A stretch of DNA of 64,000 nucleotides, from the NCBI RefSeq assembly GCF_003289645.1, contig NZ_QLYX01000010.1, positions 124,001-188,000 of the forward strand. Reading direction: 5' to 3'. Positions 42,471 to 51,257 of the stretch are shown in pieces. The notes beneath the pieces are model-generated. The model was given only the letters and a program-made list of their open reading frames with translations, was not told where the DNA came from and did no database searches. Numbering within the stretch: position 1 is the stretch's first letter; each line of letters starts with the position of its first letter. A program made the position numbers and the translations under genes. The stretch is from Actinomadura craniellae. GTDB taxonomy: Bacteria; Actinomycetota; Actinomycetes; Streptosporangiales; Streptosporangiaceae.

Positions 42471-43766
42471 ATGGAGGCCGAGCCGCGCGAGCACAGCAGG
42501 GCGGCCGTCTCAGCCGTCCCAGCCATCTCGGCCATCGCGGCCGGAACCGCCCTCACCCTGGTCACGGGCCTGGTCGCCGCCGGGACACTCCACCGCGGCG
42601 ACCGGGCCGGACCGGTGCCGGCCGCCCGGCCACCGGACCCGCAGGCCGTGGCGGCCGTCCTCGACCGCCGGGCCCGGGCGGTGCGCGACGGCGACCGGAC
42701 CGCGTTCCTGGCCACCGTCTACACCGCCGAACCCCGGTTCCAGGACCGGCAGCGGCAACAGTTCGACAACCTGCGCCGGCTGCCGCTGCGGCTGTGGCGG
42801 GAGGAGACGACCGGCACACCGGTCGCGACCGGGCCCCGCGGCACGACGCTCCGGGTGACGGTGCGCTACCAACTGAGCGGCCATGACGGCGGCCCGGTGG
42901 CGCGCACCCGCTACCTGACGCTGGCGCCCCGCACCGGCGGCTGGTCGATCACCGGGGACGGCACCGCCCAGGGCCGCTCCGACGACGTCGAGATCTGGGA
43001 CGGCGGGCCGCTGGCCGTGGTCCGCGGCCGGCACAGCCTCGTGATCGGCGAGAACGCCCCACCGGCCCGGCTGCACGAGATCGCCCGCCGGCTGGACGCG
43101 GCGGTGCCCGACGTCACCGACGTGCTCGGCCGCGGCTGGAGCCGGCGGGTGGTGGCCCTCGTCCCCGCCGACGGGAGCCGGGCCGCCGCGCTGGCCGGCG
43201 TCTCCCCCGGCCCGGCCGCCAGTCCCGGGGGCGGCCTGGGGAACATCGCGGCGCTGGCCGCGGTGGCGCCCGGCGCCGACGGCTCCACCGGTGGTGACCG
43301 CATCGTCATCTCCCCCGGCACCTTCGGCCGGCTCAACGCGCTGGGCCGTAGGGTGGTGCTCACGCACGAACTCACCCACGTCGCCACCGGCGGCGCCCGG
43401 GACGGCACCACCCCGATCTGGCTGGTCGAGGGGCTCGCCGACTACGTCGGCTACCGGAACGTACGGATCGGCGTGCGGACCGCCGCCGGCGAACTGCGCC
43501 GGGAGGTACGGGCCGGCCGGACACCCGCCCGGCTGCCCGGTCCCGCCGACTTCGCCGGCGACTCCGGCCGGCAGGCCCGCGCGTACGAGGAGGCCTGGCT
43601 GGCCTGCCGGATGGTGGCCGACCGGTACGGCGAGGCCGCGCTGCTCCGGCTGTACCGCACGGCCGGCACCCGCTCCGAGGCGGCGGCGTTGCACGCGGAA
43701 CTCGGCCTCACCCCGGCCCGCTTCACCGCCCTCTGGCGGGCCTACCTCGAAAGGGAACTCTCGTGA
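42471..43766 (+). CDS. Membrane-anchored gluzincin peptidase (peptidase MA-like)
   Basis: The 431-aa protein has one N-terminal membrane helix (about 17-45), a middle region with an NTF2-like look (LDRRARAVRDGDRTAFLATVY...) and a C-terminal zinc peptidase part. The motif HELTH followed about 20 residues later by WLVEGLADYVGY gives the HExxH...E ligands. The active site faces outside. The substrate is unknown. AGGA lies nine bases before ATG 42471. Its stop overlaps the GTG of the next gene (GTGA), so the two peptidases are co-produced. Confidence 0.88.
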   Translation: MEAEPREHSRAAVSAVPAISAIAAGTALTLVTGLVAAGTLHRGDRAGPVPAARPPDPQAVAAVLDRRARAVRDGDRTAFLATVYTAEPRFQDRQRQQFDNLRRLPLRLWREETTGTPVATGPRGTTLRVTVRYQLSGHDGGPVARTRYLTLAPRTGGWSITGDGTAQGRSDDVEIWDGGPLAVVRGRHSLVIGENAPPARLHEIARRLDAAVPDVTDVLGRGWSRRVVALVPADGSRAAALAGVSPGPAASPGGGLGNIAALAAVAPGADGSTGGDRIVISPGTFGRLNALGRRVVLTHELTHVATGGARDGTTPIWLVEGLADYVGYRNVRIGVRTAAGELRREVRAGRTPARLPGPADFAGDSGRQARAYEEAWLACRMVADRYGEAALLRLYRTAGTRSEAAALHAELGLTPARFTALWRAYLERELS

Positions 43767-45118
43767 CCTCTCCTTCGGGCCCTCCAGGCGCTCCACCGAG
43801 CGAGCCCGTCCCCCAGGGACGCCCGCGGACGGCGGCCGCGATCACGGCGGTGGCGCTGTTCGCCGGGCTGGCCCTGGTGCTGGGGCTGACCACGCCCTGG
43901 AGCCCGCTGCCCGGCGAGCCCCCCGGAGGTCCGGTGCCGGTCGATCCCGCGCTGGACTTCTCCTCCGCCGAGATCGCCCGGTCCCAGGCGTTCGACGCCG
44001 CGATCACGCCGCCCGCGTACGCGGGGCTGCTGACCGGGCTGGTGGTGGTGCTCGCCCTGGGCCTGACCCCGCTGGGCGCCCGCCTGATCGACCTGGTGAC
44101 CCGGCCGGTGGGTCGCCGGCGGGCCACGGTGCTGCGGGTCGGCCTGGCCGCCATGGTGCTGACCGCCGTGCTGCGGCTGGCCGGGCTGCCCTTCGACCTG
44201 TGGGCCGAGACGGTGCTGCGGCGGCACGGCCTTTCCGTGCAGACCTGGCCCGCCTGGGCGGCCGACCAGTTCAGGTCGCTGGTGCTGACCTGGGTCATCT
44301 GGGTCCTGGCGCTGGCCCTGCTGTACCCGCTGGTCCGGCGGTTCCCCCGGTACTGGTGGACGGGTGCCGCCGCGGGCGGCTTTGCGCTGGTGGTGACCGT
44401 CTCGTTCGCCTATCCGGTGGTCGTCGAACCGGTGTTCAACTCGTTCACCTCGATGCCCGCCGGGCAGCTCCGTACGGACCTGCTGAAACTGGCCGAGCGG
44501 GACGGGGTGCCCGTCCAGGACGTGCTGGTCGCCGACGCCTCCCGGCGGACCACCGCGCTGAACGCCTATGTCTCCGGGTTCGGTTCGACCCGGCGCATCG
44601 TGGTGTACGACACGCTGCTGGAGTCGAGCCCGCCCGCCCGGGTCGAGTCCATCGTCGCCCACGAGCTCGGCCACGCCGAACGCCAGGACGTGCTGTACGG
44701 CACCTTGACTGGGGCGTTGGGCGTGGCCGGCGCGGTCTGCCTGCTCTACCTGCTGCTCACCTCGCCCCGGCTGCTGCGCCGGTCGGCGGCGGGCTCCCCC
44801 GGCGACCCCCGGTCCGTGGCCCTGCTGATCGCTCTGGTGTCGGTCCTCACCCAGCTCGGCGGCCCGGCGCAGACCCTGGTCAGCCGGCGGATCGAGGCCC
44901 GGGCGGACGTGCACGCCCTGGAGCTGACCCGTGACCCGGCGACCTTCGCCGCGATGCAACGGGAACTGTCGGTGCGCAACCTCTCGGACCTGGCCCCGGG
45001 ACGGCTGGAGTACCTGCTGTGGTCCACCCACCCCAGCGGGCCGGAGCGGCTGGCGCTGGCACGCACCTGGGCCCGGCTGCGGGGAGTCCCCGAGCCGGAC
45101 CCGCTGTACCGCCGGTGA
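43763..45118 (+). CDS. M48-family (Ste24/CAAX protease 1-like) membrane metalloprotease
   Basis: This 451-aa protein has about six membrane helices and the M48 zinc site HELGH in SIVAHELGHAERQDVLYG, with the third ligand in RRIEARADVHALELT. The segment before it (TTALNAYVSGFGSTRRIVVYDTLL, in pieces) is the classic Ste24/HtpX substrate-binding strand. It probably degrades or trims membrane proteins, although true CAAX substrates are absent in bacteria. It is coupled to the upstream peptidase by a GTGA overlap and is convergent with the L,D-transpeptidase gene with no spacer. Confidence 0.92.
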   Translation: MTSPSGPPGAPPSEPVPQGRPRTAAAITAVALFAGLALVLGLTTPWSPLPGEPPGGPVPVDPALDFSSAEIARSQAFDAAITPPAYAGLLTGLVVVLALGLTPLGARLIDLVTRPVGRRRATVLRVGLAAMVLTAVLRLAGLPFDLWAETVLRRHGLSVQTWPAWAADQFRSLVLTWVIWVLALALLYPLVRRFPRYWWTGAAAGGFALVVTVSFAYPVVVEPVFNSFTSMPAGQLRTDLLKLAERDGVPVQDVLVADASRRTTALNAYVSGFGSTRRIVVYDTLLESSPPARVESIVAHELGHAERQDVLYGTLTGALGVAGAVCLLYLLLTSPRLLRRSAAGSPGDPRSVALLIALVSVLTQLGGPAQTLVSRRIEARADVHALELTRDPATFAAMQRELSVRNLSDLAPGRLEYLLWSTHPSGPERLALARTWARLRGVPEPDPLYRR

Positions 45119-46432
45119 TCAGGGCGACGGGCTCGCCGCGCCGGCCTCCGGATGCGGCGTCGCCGAGGCGCTGCGCGAGGGCGCGGCCGGGGCGGGGGCC
45201 GGCAGCGGCGCCGGAACGGCCCCGCCCGGGCCGACCAGCAGCGTCTGCTTGAGCGCGCTGCCCCGCACCCACTTGTGCCACGGCAGCTGCCAGAAGCCCC
45301 AGCCGTTGTTCGGCTCCAGTTCCCGGGAGGTGCCGGTCACCTTGTACGGGTCGCCGCGCTGGCTGAAGTGGTAGAACCACTTGGCGTCGGCCGGGCTCAT
45401 GTTGACGCAGCCGTGGCTGACGTTGCTACTGCCCTGCGAGCCCAGCGACCAGGGCGCGCTGTGGGTGTACTCGCCGCTGTTGGAGATGCGGACGGTCCAG
45501 TAGACGTCCTCGCGGTAGTAGTCGGGGCAGCCGGGCGGGCAGCCGACCGTGGCCGAGTCCATGACGACGTGGTAGGCCTTCTCCATCGTCAGGTGGTTGC
45601 CGTTGGTGGTGGTGTACTTGCGGATGCCGCCCTTGCCCATACTGATCTTGAAGGTGCGGAGCCGCTTCCCGTCCTTCCAGACCACCATGCGGTGGCTGTC
45701 CTCGCTGGCGATGCTGCTCTGGTGGGCGCCGATCTGGAAGTCGGCCTTCAGGTCCTCGCCGCCGTACACGCCCTTGGCCGCCTGTACCCCGCTCAGGTGG
45801 CCCACGAACCGGACCTTGGTGCCCGGCCGCCAGTGCCGGTCGGTACGGAAGACCAGGTGCTGGTCGTCGAACCAGTGCCAGGCTCCCCGCACCGGGGCCG
45901 ACGAGCGGATCTCCATCGCCCGCTCGACCGCGGCCCGGTCGGTGACCTCGGTCTCGAAGCGCAGGATGATCGGCATCCCGACGCCGACCTTCTCCCGGTC
46001 GAACGGCCCCTCGATCCTGGCTTCCAGCGTCTTCTCCGGCTTCAACGTCGTGAACGTGCTGACCACGCTCCGGGTCTTGCCGTCGCGGCCGACCCCGGAG
46101 GCGGTGACCAGGTACCGGGCGCCCGGATCGAGCGTCCACCGCGACCGCCACCGGGTCCGGTCGGCGCTCATCATGCCGTCGACCACCTTGTTCCCGGTCC
46201 GGACGATGACGTTCTGGATCGTTCCGTCGACCGCCCGCACCTCGATCGGGCTGTCGGGCCGCACCCCGCCCGCAGCGTGCGCCGGGGTGACGGTCAGCTT
46301 GAGCGGATGCTTGGCCGCCTCCTCCTTGGAACCCGGGCCACCCGTACAGCCCGCCGCCAGTACCAGGCAGATCGCCGTCGCCCCGATCGCCTGACCCCGC
46401 CGCCCCGCCGGCGTGTAGACGCTGAACCGCAC
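45119..46432 (-). CDS. ldt: Lipoprotein L,D-transpeptidase with Ig-like domains
   Basis: The 437-aa protein carries a lipobox LVLAAGC (Cys about 29) after a short signal. Two Ig-like domains (about 45-135 and 140-240) and a YkuD catalytic domain (about 245-375) follow, with HSAPWS and SHGCVNM, the latter holding the catalytic Cys. The end is a Pro/Ala/Ser tail. It forms 3-3 peptidoglycan cross-links, like LdtMt2-type enzymes. GTG 46432 is preceded by GGGGGAGG at six bases. The longer frame upstream adds no family sequence. Confidence 0.94.
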   Translation of the reverse strand: MRFSVYTPAGRRGQAIGATAICLVLAAGCTGGPGSKEEAAKHPLKLTVTPAHAAGGVRPDSPIEVRAVDGTIQNVIVRTGNKVVDGMMSADRTRWRSRWTLDPGARYLVTASGVGRDGKTRSVVSTFTTLKPEKTLEARIEGPFDREKVGVGMPIILRFETEVTDRAAVERAMEIRSSAPVRGAWHWFDDQHLVFRTDRHWRPGTKVRFVGHLSGVQAAKGVYGGEDLKADFQIGAHQSSIASEDSHRMVVWKDGKRLRTFKISMGKGGIRKYTTTNGNHLTMEKAYHVVMDSATVGCPPGCPDYYREDVYWTVRISNSGEYTHSAPWSLGSQGSSNVSHGCVNMSPADAKWFYHFSQRGDPYKVTGTSRELEPNNGWGFWQLPWHKWVRGSALKQTLLVGPGGAVPAPLPAPAPAAPSRSASATPHPEAGAASPSP

Positions 46433-46587
46433 CGTCGACCTCCCCCAGGTCTTTGATGAGAGCGCGCCAGGCGGCAACCGCGCAGGCGAGCTTGTCACAG
46501 GTCGAGAGCAGACCGTTACTGATCTCACCCTTCCCCGGTTCAGGCATCGACTACCAGGGATTTCTCTCCGGGCGGTCCAATTATGAA

Positions 46588-46622
46588 GGGGCCGGCGCCC
46601 GCAGTTCGCGAACGCCGACCCC
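46588..46622 (-). terminator. Terminator of the ctaCDF operon
   Basis: The 10-bp arms GGGGCCGGCG and CGCCGACCCC pair with one G-U; on the minus strand the hairpin is followed by TTCATAATT. It lies 20 bases after the ctaF stop. Confidence 0.7.
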
Positions 46623-46642
46623 TTGGGCTGTGTCTTTGCCGT

Positions 46643-47074
46643 TTAGTGCTGCGTCTCCTGGTAGTAGTCGGAGTTGCCGCGGTAGTACTCGAACACCAGC
46701 CCGATCGAGCTCATCAGGACCAGCGCACCACCGGTCAGCGCCAGCCACCACTGGCTGAACGCCATCCCGAACGTGACCAGCGCGGCGGACCCGGCGAGGT
46801 AGAGCGGCCACCAGCTGTGCGGGCTGAAGAAGCCGAGCTCGCCCGCCGACTCGGCGATCTCGCCGGTCTTGTTGTCCTCAGGCAGCGGACCGCCGTTGTG
46901 CTTCTCCACCCGGCGGATGGTGAAGTGGATGTAGAAGGCGATCAGCAGGGCCAGCCCGGTGGACAGGGCCAGCGCCGTGGTGCCGACCCATTCCTTGGAC
47001 CACAGCCAGTAGACGACGTCGACCGCGAGGAAGAACACCGCACAGCCGTAGAACATGAACGCCTGGACGCGCAT
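46643..47074 (-). CDS. ctaF: Cytochrome c oxidase subunit IV (actinobacterial)
   Basis: The 143-aa protein has four membrane helices: two near the N-terminus (about 5-28 and 32-54) and two near the C-terminus (about 90-130), with a soluble loop containing FFSPHSWWPLYLAGSAAL. This matches the actinobacterial-specific subunit IV found next to ctaD. It stabilises the aa3 oxidase. ATG 47074 lies three bases after the ctaD stop, so it is the last gene of the ctaCDF operon. Confidence 0.94.
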   Translation of the reverse strand: MRVQAFMFYGCAVFFLAVDVVYWLWSKEWVGTTALALSTGLALLIAFYIHFTIRRVEKHNGGPLPEDNKTGEIAESAGELGFFSPHSWWPLYLAGSAALVTFGMAFSQWWLALTGGALVLMSSIGLVFEYYRGNSDYYQETQH

Positions 47075-47077
47075 GGC

Positions 47078-48742
47078 TCAGCCCTTCGACTCGACGATTT
47101 CGCGCTTGGCCCCGACGTGCGGGTGGTGCAGGTCGAACGCGGGCCGCTCGGAGCGGATCCGCGGGATCGACGTGAAGTTGTGCCGCGGCGGCGGGCAGGA
47201 GGTGGCCCACTCCAGCGAACCCCCGTAACCCCAGGGGTCGTCCACGGTGACCTTCCTGCCGCGCTTGGCGGTGATGTAGACGTTGTAGAAGAACGGCAGC
47301 ATCGAGACCGCCAGCAGCAGCGACGACAGCGACGAGAACACGTTCAGCGCGGTGAACTGGTCCGGGTAGTCGGCGTACCGCCGGGGCATGCCCTCGGCGC
47401 CCAGCCAGTGCTGCACCAGGAAGGTGCCGTGGAAGCCGAGGAACAGCATCCAGAAGTGCACCTTGCCCAGGGTGTCGTTGAGCATCTTGCCGGTCATCTT
47501 CGGCCACCAGTAGTAGAAGCCCGCGAACATCGCGAACACCACGGTGCCGAACACCACGTAGTGGAAGTGCGCCACCACGAAGTAGGAGTCGCTGAGATGG
47601 AAGTCCATCGGCGGCGAGGCCAGGATGACGCCGGTCAGCCCGCCGAACAGGAACGTCACCAGGAAGCCCAGCGACCACAGCATCGGCGACTCGAACGTCA
47701 GTTGCCCTCGCCAGATCGTGCCGACCCAGTTGAAGAACTTCACCCCTGTGGGTACCGCGATCAGGAATGTCATGAATGCGAAGAACGGTAGGAGTACCTG
47801 TCCTGTCACGAACATGTGGTGCGCCCAGACCGTGACCGAGAGCCCGGCGATGGCGATGGTGGCGCCGACCAGGCCGACGTAGCCGAAGACCGGCTTGCGG
47901 CTGAACACCGGGAAGATCTCCGTCACGATGCCGAAGAAGGGCAACGCGATGATGTAGACCTCTGGATGCCCGAAGAACCAGAACAGGTGCTGCCAGAGCA
48001 ATGCCCCGCCGTGCTCGGCGGCGAAGACGTGCGTGCCGAACTTGCGGTCGGCGGCCAGCGCCAGCAGCGCGGCGGCCAGCACCGGGAAGGCCAGCAGCAC
48101 CAGGATGCTGGTGAGCAGGATGTTCCAGGTGAAGATGGGCATCCGGAACATGGTCATGCCGGGGGCGCGCATGCACAGGATGGTCGTGATGAAGTTGACG
48201 CCGCCCATGATGGTGCCGAAGCCCGACATCGCCAGGCCCAGCACCCACAGGTCGCCGCCCACGCCCGGCGAGCGCACCGAGTCCGACAGCGGGGCGTAGG
48301 CGAACCAGCCGAAGCTGGCCGCGCCGCCCGGGGTGAGGAAGCCGCTGATCACGATCAGGCTGCCGAACAGGAACAGCCAGAACGCCAGCATGTTCATCCG
48401 GGGGAACGCCACGTCGGGCGCGCCGATCTGCAACGGCATGATCACGTTGGCGAAGCCCGCGAACAGGGGCGTCGCGAACATCAGCAGCATGATCGTGCCA
48501 TGCATGGTGAACATCTGGTTGTACTGCTCGTTGCTGATGAACTGCAGCCCCGGCTCGAACAGCTCCAGCCGGATCACCAGCGCCATCACGCCGCCGAACA
48601 GGAAGAACACGAACGAGGTGATCAGATAGAGGTAACCGATCACCTTGTGGTCGGTGGACGAGAGCCAGTTGGCGATCAAACGCCCCTTGCTCGTCCGGAT
48701 CGCCGTCTCCCCGGCGATCGGGGGGTGGCTGAGCGTGGTCAC
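47078..48742 (-). CDS. ctaD: Cytochrome c oxidase subunit I (aa3 type)
   Basis: The 554-aa catalytic subunit has twelve membrane helices. Signature parts are [18 protein letters not shown] (heme a ligand), [22 protein letters not shown] (CuB His with the Tyr cross-link), WAHHMFVTG and [16 protein letters not shown] (heme a and a3 ligands). The GHPEVYI motif and nearby Glu mark the A-type family with both proton channels. GTG 48742 overlaps the ctaC stop (GTGA) and follows GGGGGAG. Confidence 0.96.
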   Translation of the reverse strand: MTTLSHPPIAGETAIRTSKGRLIANWLSSTDHKVIGYLYLITSFVFFLFGGVMALVIRLELFEPGLQFISNEQYNQMFTMHGTIMLLMFATPLFAGFANVIMPLQIGAPDVAFPRMNMLAFWLFLFGSLIVISGFLTPGGAASFGWFAYAPLSDSVRSPGVGGDLWVLGLAMSGFGTIMGGVNFITTILCMRAPGMTMFRMPIFTWNILLTSILVLLAFPVLAAALLALAADRKFGTHVFAAEHGGALLWQHLFWFFGHPEVYIIALPFFGIVTEIFPVFSRKPVFGYVGLVGATIAIAGLSVTVWAHHMFVTGQVLLPFFAFMTFLIAVPTGVKFFNWVGTIWRGQLTFESPMLWSLGFLVTFLFGGLTGVILASPPMDFHLSDSYFVVAHFHYVVFGTVVFAMFAGFYYWWPKMTGKMLNDTLGKVHFWMLFLGFHGTFLVQHWLGAEGMPRRYADYPDQFTALNVFSSLSSLLLAVSMLPFFYNVYITAKRGRKVTVDDPWGYGGSLEWATSCPPPRHNFTSIPRIRSERPAFDLHHPHVGAKREIVESKG

Positions 48743-49557
48743 TGGGCTCCCCCAGCCTGCTTGAGCTTGTTGATTTCCTGTTGGTACTGATCCCAGTCGA
48801 CGACCTTGAGCTGGAAGAGCATCCGGCTGTGGTCGACGCCGCACAGCTCGGCGCAGCGCCCCTCGTAGGTGCCCTTCTTGGTCGCCGTCACCTCGAACTC
48901 GTTGACGTAACCCGGCATGACGTCCTTCTTGTACAGGAGGGCCGGGACCCAGAACGAGTGGATCACGTCGTTGGCCACCAGCCGGAAGCGCACCTTCTTG
49001 TTCACCGGAATGACCACGGTGGGCTTGACGGCGGCGTTGGGGTCGACCGGCGTGCCGACGTTGCTGGCCAGCGTGCGGTACTGGTCCTTCCCGGTCTGCT
49101 CCTGGTAGTTGAACTGCCAGGACCACTGGAAGCCGACGACCTCGATGGTCGCGTCGGGACGCTCACTGAGGTGCTCGACGTAGTTCTGGTCGCGGGCGGT
49201 GAAGTAGAACAGCACCGCGATGATGACGAACGGCACCGCCGTGTACAGCATCTCGATCGGCAGGTTGTACCGCACCTGCGGCGGCAGGTCGTCGGAGCGC
49301 TTGCGGTGGAACAGCACCGCCCAGATGATCAGCCCCCAGACGACGGCGCCGACGGCGAACGCGGCGATCCAGGAGCCCTGCCAGAGCGTGAGCATGCGTT
49401 CCGCCTGCTCACTGATCGGCTCGGGCATGCCAAGACGGGATGCCTCACCGCTGCACGCGGTGGCGGCCAGCGCCGTCAACGCCAGCGCGGCGGCGCCCTT
49501 CCACGCACGGCGTCCGCGCACGGGGGTACGCCGCTCCCTAGGGCGGGTCGGACTCAC
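48739..49557 (-). CDS. ctaC: Cytochrome c oxidase subunit II (lipoprotein)
   Basis: The 272-aa protein has a lipobox-like end to its signal (ALAATACSG), two membrane helices (about 55-80 and 100-122) and a C-terminal cupredoxin domain. CuA ligands are in [10 protein letters not shown] and [14 protein letters not shown]. It receives electrons from QcrC and passes them to subunit I. GTG 49557 follows GGGGAAGG by six bases; the frame also has a TTG at 49590 that I reject. A 13-bp palindrome lies at 49619-49631 upstream. Confidence 0.95.
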   Translation of the reverse strand: MSPTRPRERRTPVRGRRAWKGAAALALTALAATACSGEASRLGMPEPISEQAERMLTLWQGSWIAAFAVGAVVWGLIIWAVLFHRKRSDDLPPQVRYNLPIEMLYTAVPFVIIAVLFYFTARDQNYVEHLSERPDATIEVVGFQWSWQFNYQEQTGKDQYRTLASNVGTPVDPNAAVKPTVVIPVNKKVRFRLVANDVIHSFWVPALLYKKDVMPGYVNEFEVTATKKGTYEGRCAELCGVDHSRMLFQLKVVDWDQYQQEINKLKQAGGAQ

Positions 49558-49618
49558 GGAATGCCTTCCCCAACGAATGAAGCCCGGCAAACCGGGCGGT
49601 AAGGATCAGTTGTCACAC

Positions 49619-49631
49619 GTGTCCTGGACAC
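49619..49631. promoter_or_regulatory. Palindromic site upstream of ctaC
   Basis: GTGTCCTGGACAC is a perfect inverted repeat (6-bp arms, central T), 62 bases before ctaC and 54 before the cysteine desulfurase gene. It may be an operator shared by the divergent genes. Confidence 0.45.
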
Positions 49632-49672
49632 ATTAGCGCTAGGTCGGGCCACACCCCGGTTGGGGTGCCGGT

Positions 49673-49678
49673 TAGGGT
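49673..49678 (+). promoter_or_regulatory. Putative -10 box of the cysteine desulfurase gene
   Basis: TAGGGT ends seven bases before GTG 49685; no Shine-Dalgarno sequence, so a leaderless transcript is likely. Confidence 0.45.
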
Positions 49679-49684
49679 GCGATT

Positions 49685-50839
49685 GTGGCGCGATTCGATA
49701 CCCCGGACGGCTACTTCGACGCCGCCTCGTCCGAGCCGCCGCACCCGGCCGGGCGCACCGCGTTGCTCGACGCGCTGGAGACCGGCTGGGCCGATCCCGC
49801 CCGGCTGTACGGCGCCGCGCGCACCGCGCGGCTGACGCTCGACGGCGCCCGCGCTCAGGTCGCCGAGGTGCTGGGCGTGCGGCCCGACGAGGTCTCCTTC
49901 ACCGGTTCCGGCACCCAGGCGGTGCATCTGGCGGTGCTGGGCGGCCTGCGTGCCCGCTGGCGCACCGGCCGGCATCTGGTGGTGAGCGCCGTGGAGCACT
50001 CCAGCGTGTTGCATGCCGCCGAACTACACGAACTCGACGGCGGCACGGTGACCACCGTCGGGGTGGACCGGGCGGGCCGGGTCGATCCGGCCGAGTTCGC
50101 CGCGGCGCTGCGTCCCGACACCGCGCTGGCCTGCCTGCAGTCGGCCAACCACGAGGTGGGCACCGTCCAGCCGGTCGAGGAGGTGGCCGCGCACTGCCGC
50201 GCGACGGGCGTGCCGCTGTTCGTCGACGCCGCCCAGTCCGCGGGCCGGGCCGACCTGCCCGGGGGGTGGTCGCTGCTGGCCGCCAGCGCGCACAAGTGGG
50301 GCGGCCCGCCGGGCGTCGGGACACTGGTGATCCGCAAGAACACCCGGTGGCGCTCGCCGCTGCCCGCCGACGAGCGGGAGGGCCGGCGGGTGCCCGGCTT
50401 CGAGAACGTGCCGGGGGCGGTGGGCGCCGCGGCCGCGCTGGCGGCGTTCCGCGCCGAGATGGCCGAGGAGGGGCCGCGGCTGGCGGCCCTGGTCGAGGAG
50501 ATCCGCGCCCGGCTGCCGCACCTCGTCCCCGACGTGCAGGTCGTCGGCGATCCCGTCCGGCGACTCCCCCACCTGGTGACGTTCTCCTGCCTGTACGTGG
50601 CAGGCGAGGCGCTGCTCACCGAACTCGACCGGCTGGGTTTCGCGGTCTCCTCCGGTAGCTCGTGCACGGCCGATACGCTGCGACCCAGTCATGTACTGGA
50701 GGCGATGGGAGTGATTACCCACGGAAACGTCCGGGTATCGCTGCCGCGTGGGGCGAAATCGACCGATGTACAGCGATTTCTCGCCGTGCTTCCCGAAGCC
50801 GTCGCCCGTCTACGCCGCAGCGCCGGCATCAACGCCTGA
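49685..50839 (+). CDS. Cysteine desulfurase family protein (NifS/IscS-like)
   Basis: The 384-aa PLP enzyme removes sulfur from cysteine. It shows FTGSGTQAVHLAVLGG, VEHSSVLHAA, NHEVGTVQPV, FVDAAQSAG, the PLP-lysine motif SAHKWGGPPGVG and the catalytic-loop Cys in SSGSSCTADTLRPSHVL. The N-terminus (YFDAASSEPPHP) replaces the usual YLDNAAT. It is followed by a 19-codon ORF and a TusA gene, so sulfur relay from this enzyme to TusA is likely. It may also serve thiI and the ErpA/NadA iron-sulfur needs nearby. Confidence 0.92.
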   Translation: MARFDTPDGYFDAASSEPPHPAGRTALLDALETGWADPARLYGAARTARLTLDGARAQVAEVLGVRPDEVSFTGSGTQAVHLAVLGGLRARWRTGRHLVVSAVEHSSVLHAAELHELDGGTVTTVGVDRAGRVDPAEFAAALRPDTALACLQSANHEVGTVQPVEEVAAHCRATGVPLFVDAAQSAGRADLPGGWSLLAASAHKWGGPPGVGTLVIRKNTRWRSPLPADEREGRRVPGFENVPGAVGAAAALAAFRAEMAEEGPRLAALVEEIRARLPHLVPDVQVVGDPVRRLPHLVTFSCLYVAGEALLTELDRLGFAVSSGSSCTADTLRPSHVLEAMGVITHGNVRVSLPRGAKSTDVQRFLAVLPEAVARLRRSAGINA

Positions 50840-50852
50840 GGAGGCAGCGCCG

Positions 50853-50912
50853 ATGAGCCCCCGACCCGCCCCCCGTTCCTCCTGCCGGTCCGTGGCGAAG
50901 GCAGGCGTGTGA
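50853..50912 (+). CDS. Possible 19-codon ORF coupled to tusA
   Basis: GGAGG lies eight bases before ATG 50853. The ORF reads MSPRPAPRSSCRSVAKAGV and its TGA (50910-50912) shares its last base with the tusA ATG (TGATG). This layout allows translational coupling by reinitiation. There is no similarity I can name; the peptide itself may be irrelevant. It contains a single Cys. Too short for codon statistics. Confidence 0.45.
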   Translation: MSPRPAPRSSCRSVAKAGV

Positions 50913-51220
50913 TGGGTTTCCTGCGCCGCACCCGCAAGGCCGTCCCGGCCCCCGCCCCGGTGCCCGCCCCCGCTCCGGACCCCGAGTGGCCACCGGCCTA
51001 CCTGGTCCTGGACGCGCTCGGCCGCAAGTGCCCGATCCCGATCATCATGGTGGCCGAACGGATCCGCGAGGTGCCGGTCGGCGAGGTCATCGCGGTCAAG
51101 GCCGACGACGTGGCGGCCCGCACCGACATCCCCGCCTGGTGCCGGATGAAATCGCAGGACTTCGTCCGGGAGGAACCGTTGCTGCACGGCTGGGCCTTCC
51201 ACATCCGCCGGAACTACTGA
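50912..51220 (+). CDS. TusA-like sulfurtransferase
   Basis: The 102-aa protein has a Pro/Ala-rich N-terminal stretch (about 10-27) and a TusA/SirA domain: LVLDALGRKCPIPIIMVAERIREVPVGEVIAV (in pieces), with the persulfide-carrying Cys in KCPIP. A second Cys (AWCRMKSQDF) replaces the usual LDLPAW context. It accepts sulfur from the upstream desulfurase for tRNA or cofactor thiolation. ATG 50912 overlaps the stop of a short upstream ORF. A hairpin directly follows the stop. Confidence 0.9.
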   Translation: MGFLRRTRKAVPAPAPVPAPAPDPEWPPAYLVLDALGRKCPIPIIMVAERIREVPVGEVIAVKADDVAARTDIPAWCRMKSQDFVREEPLLHGWAFHIRRNY

Positions 51221-51242
51221 GCCCGGCGGCGCACCGCCGGGC
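51221..51242. terminator. Hairpin between convergent tusA and adoK
   Basis: Perfect 9-bp arms GCCCGGCGG and CCGCCGGGC with loop CGCA start right after the tusA stop; no T-run. Confidence 0.7.
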
Positions 51243-51257
51243 CCAGCGAGCGTCCGG

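Noticed and set aside
46583-48790. Long plus-strand frames over ctaD/ctaF
   Set aside because: Antisense shadows of conserved oxidase genes.
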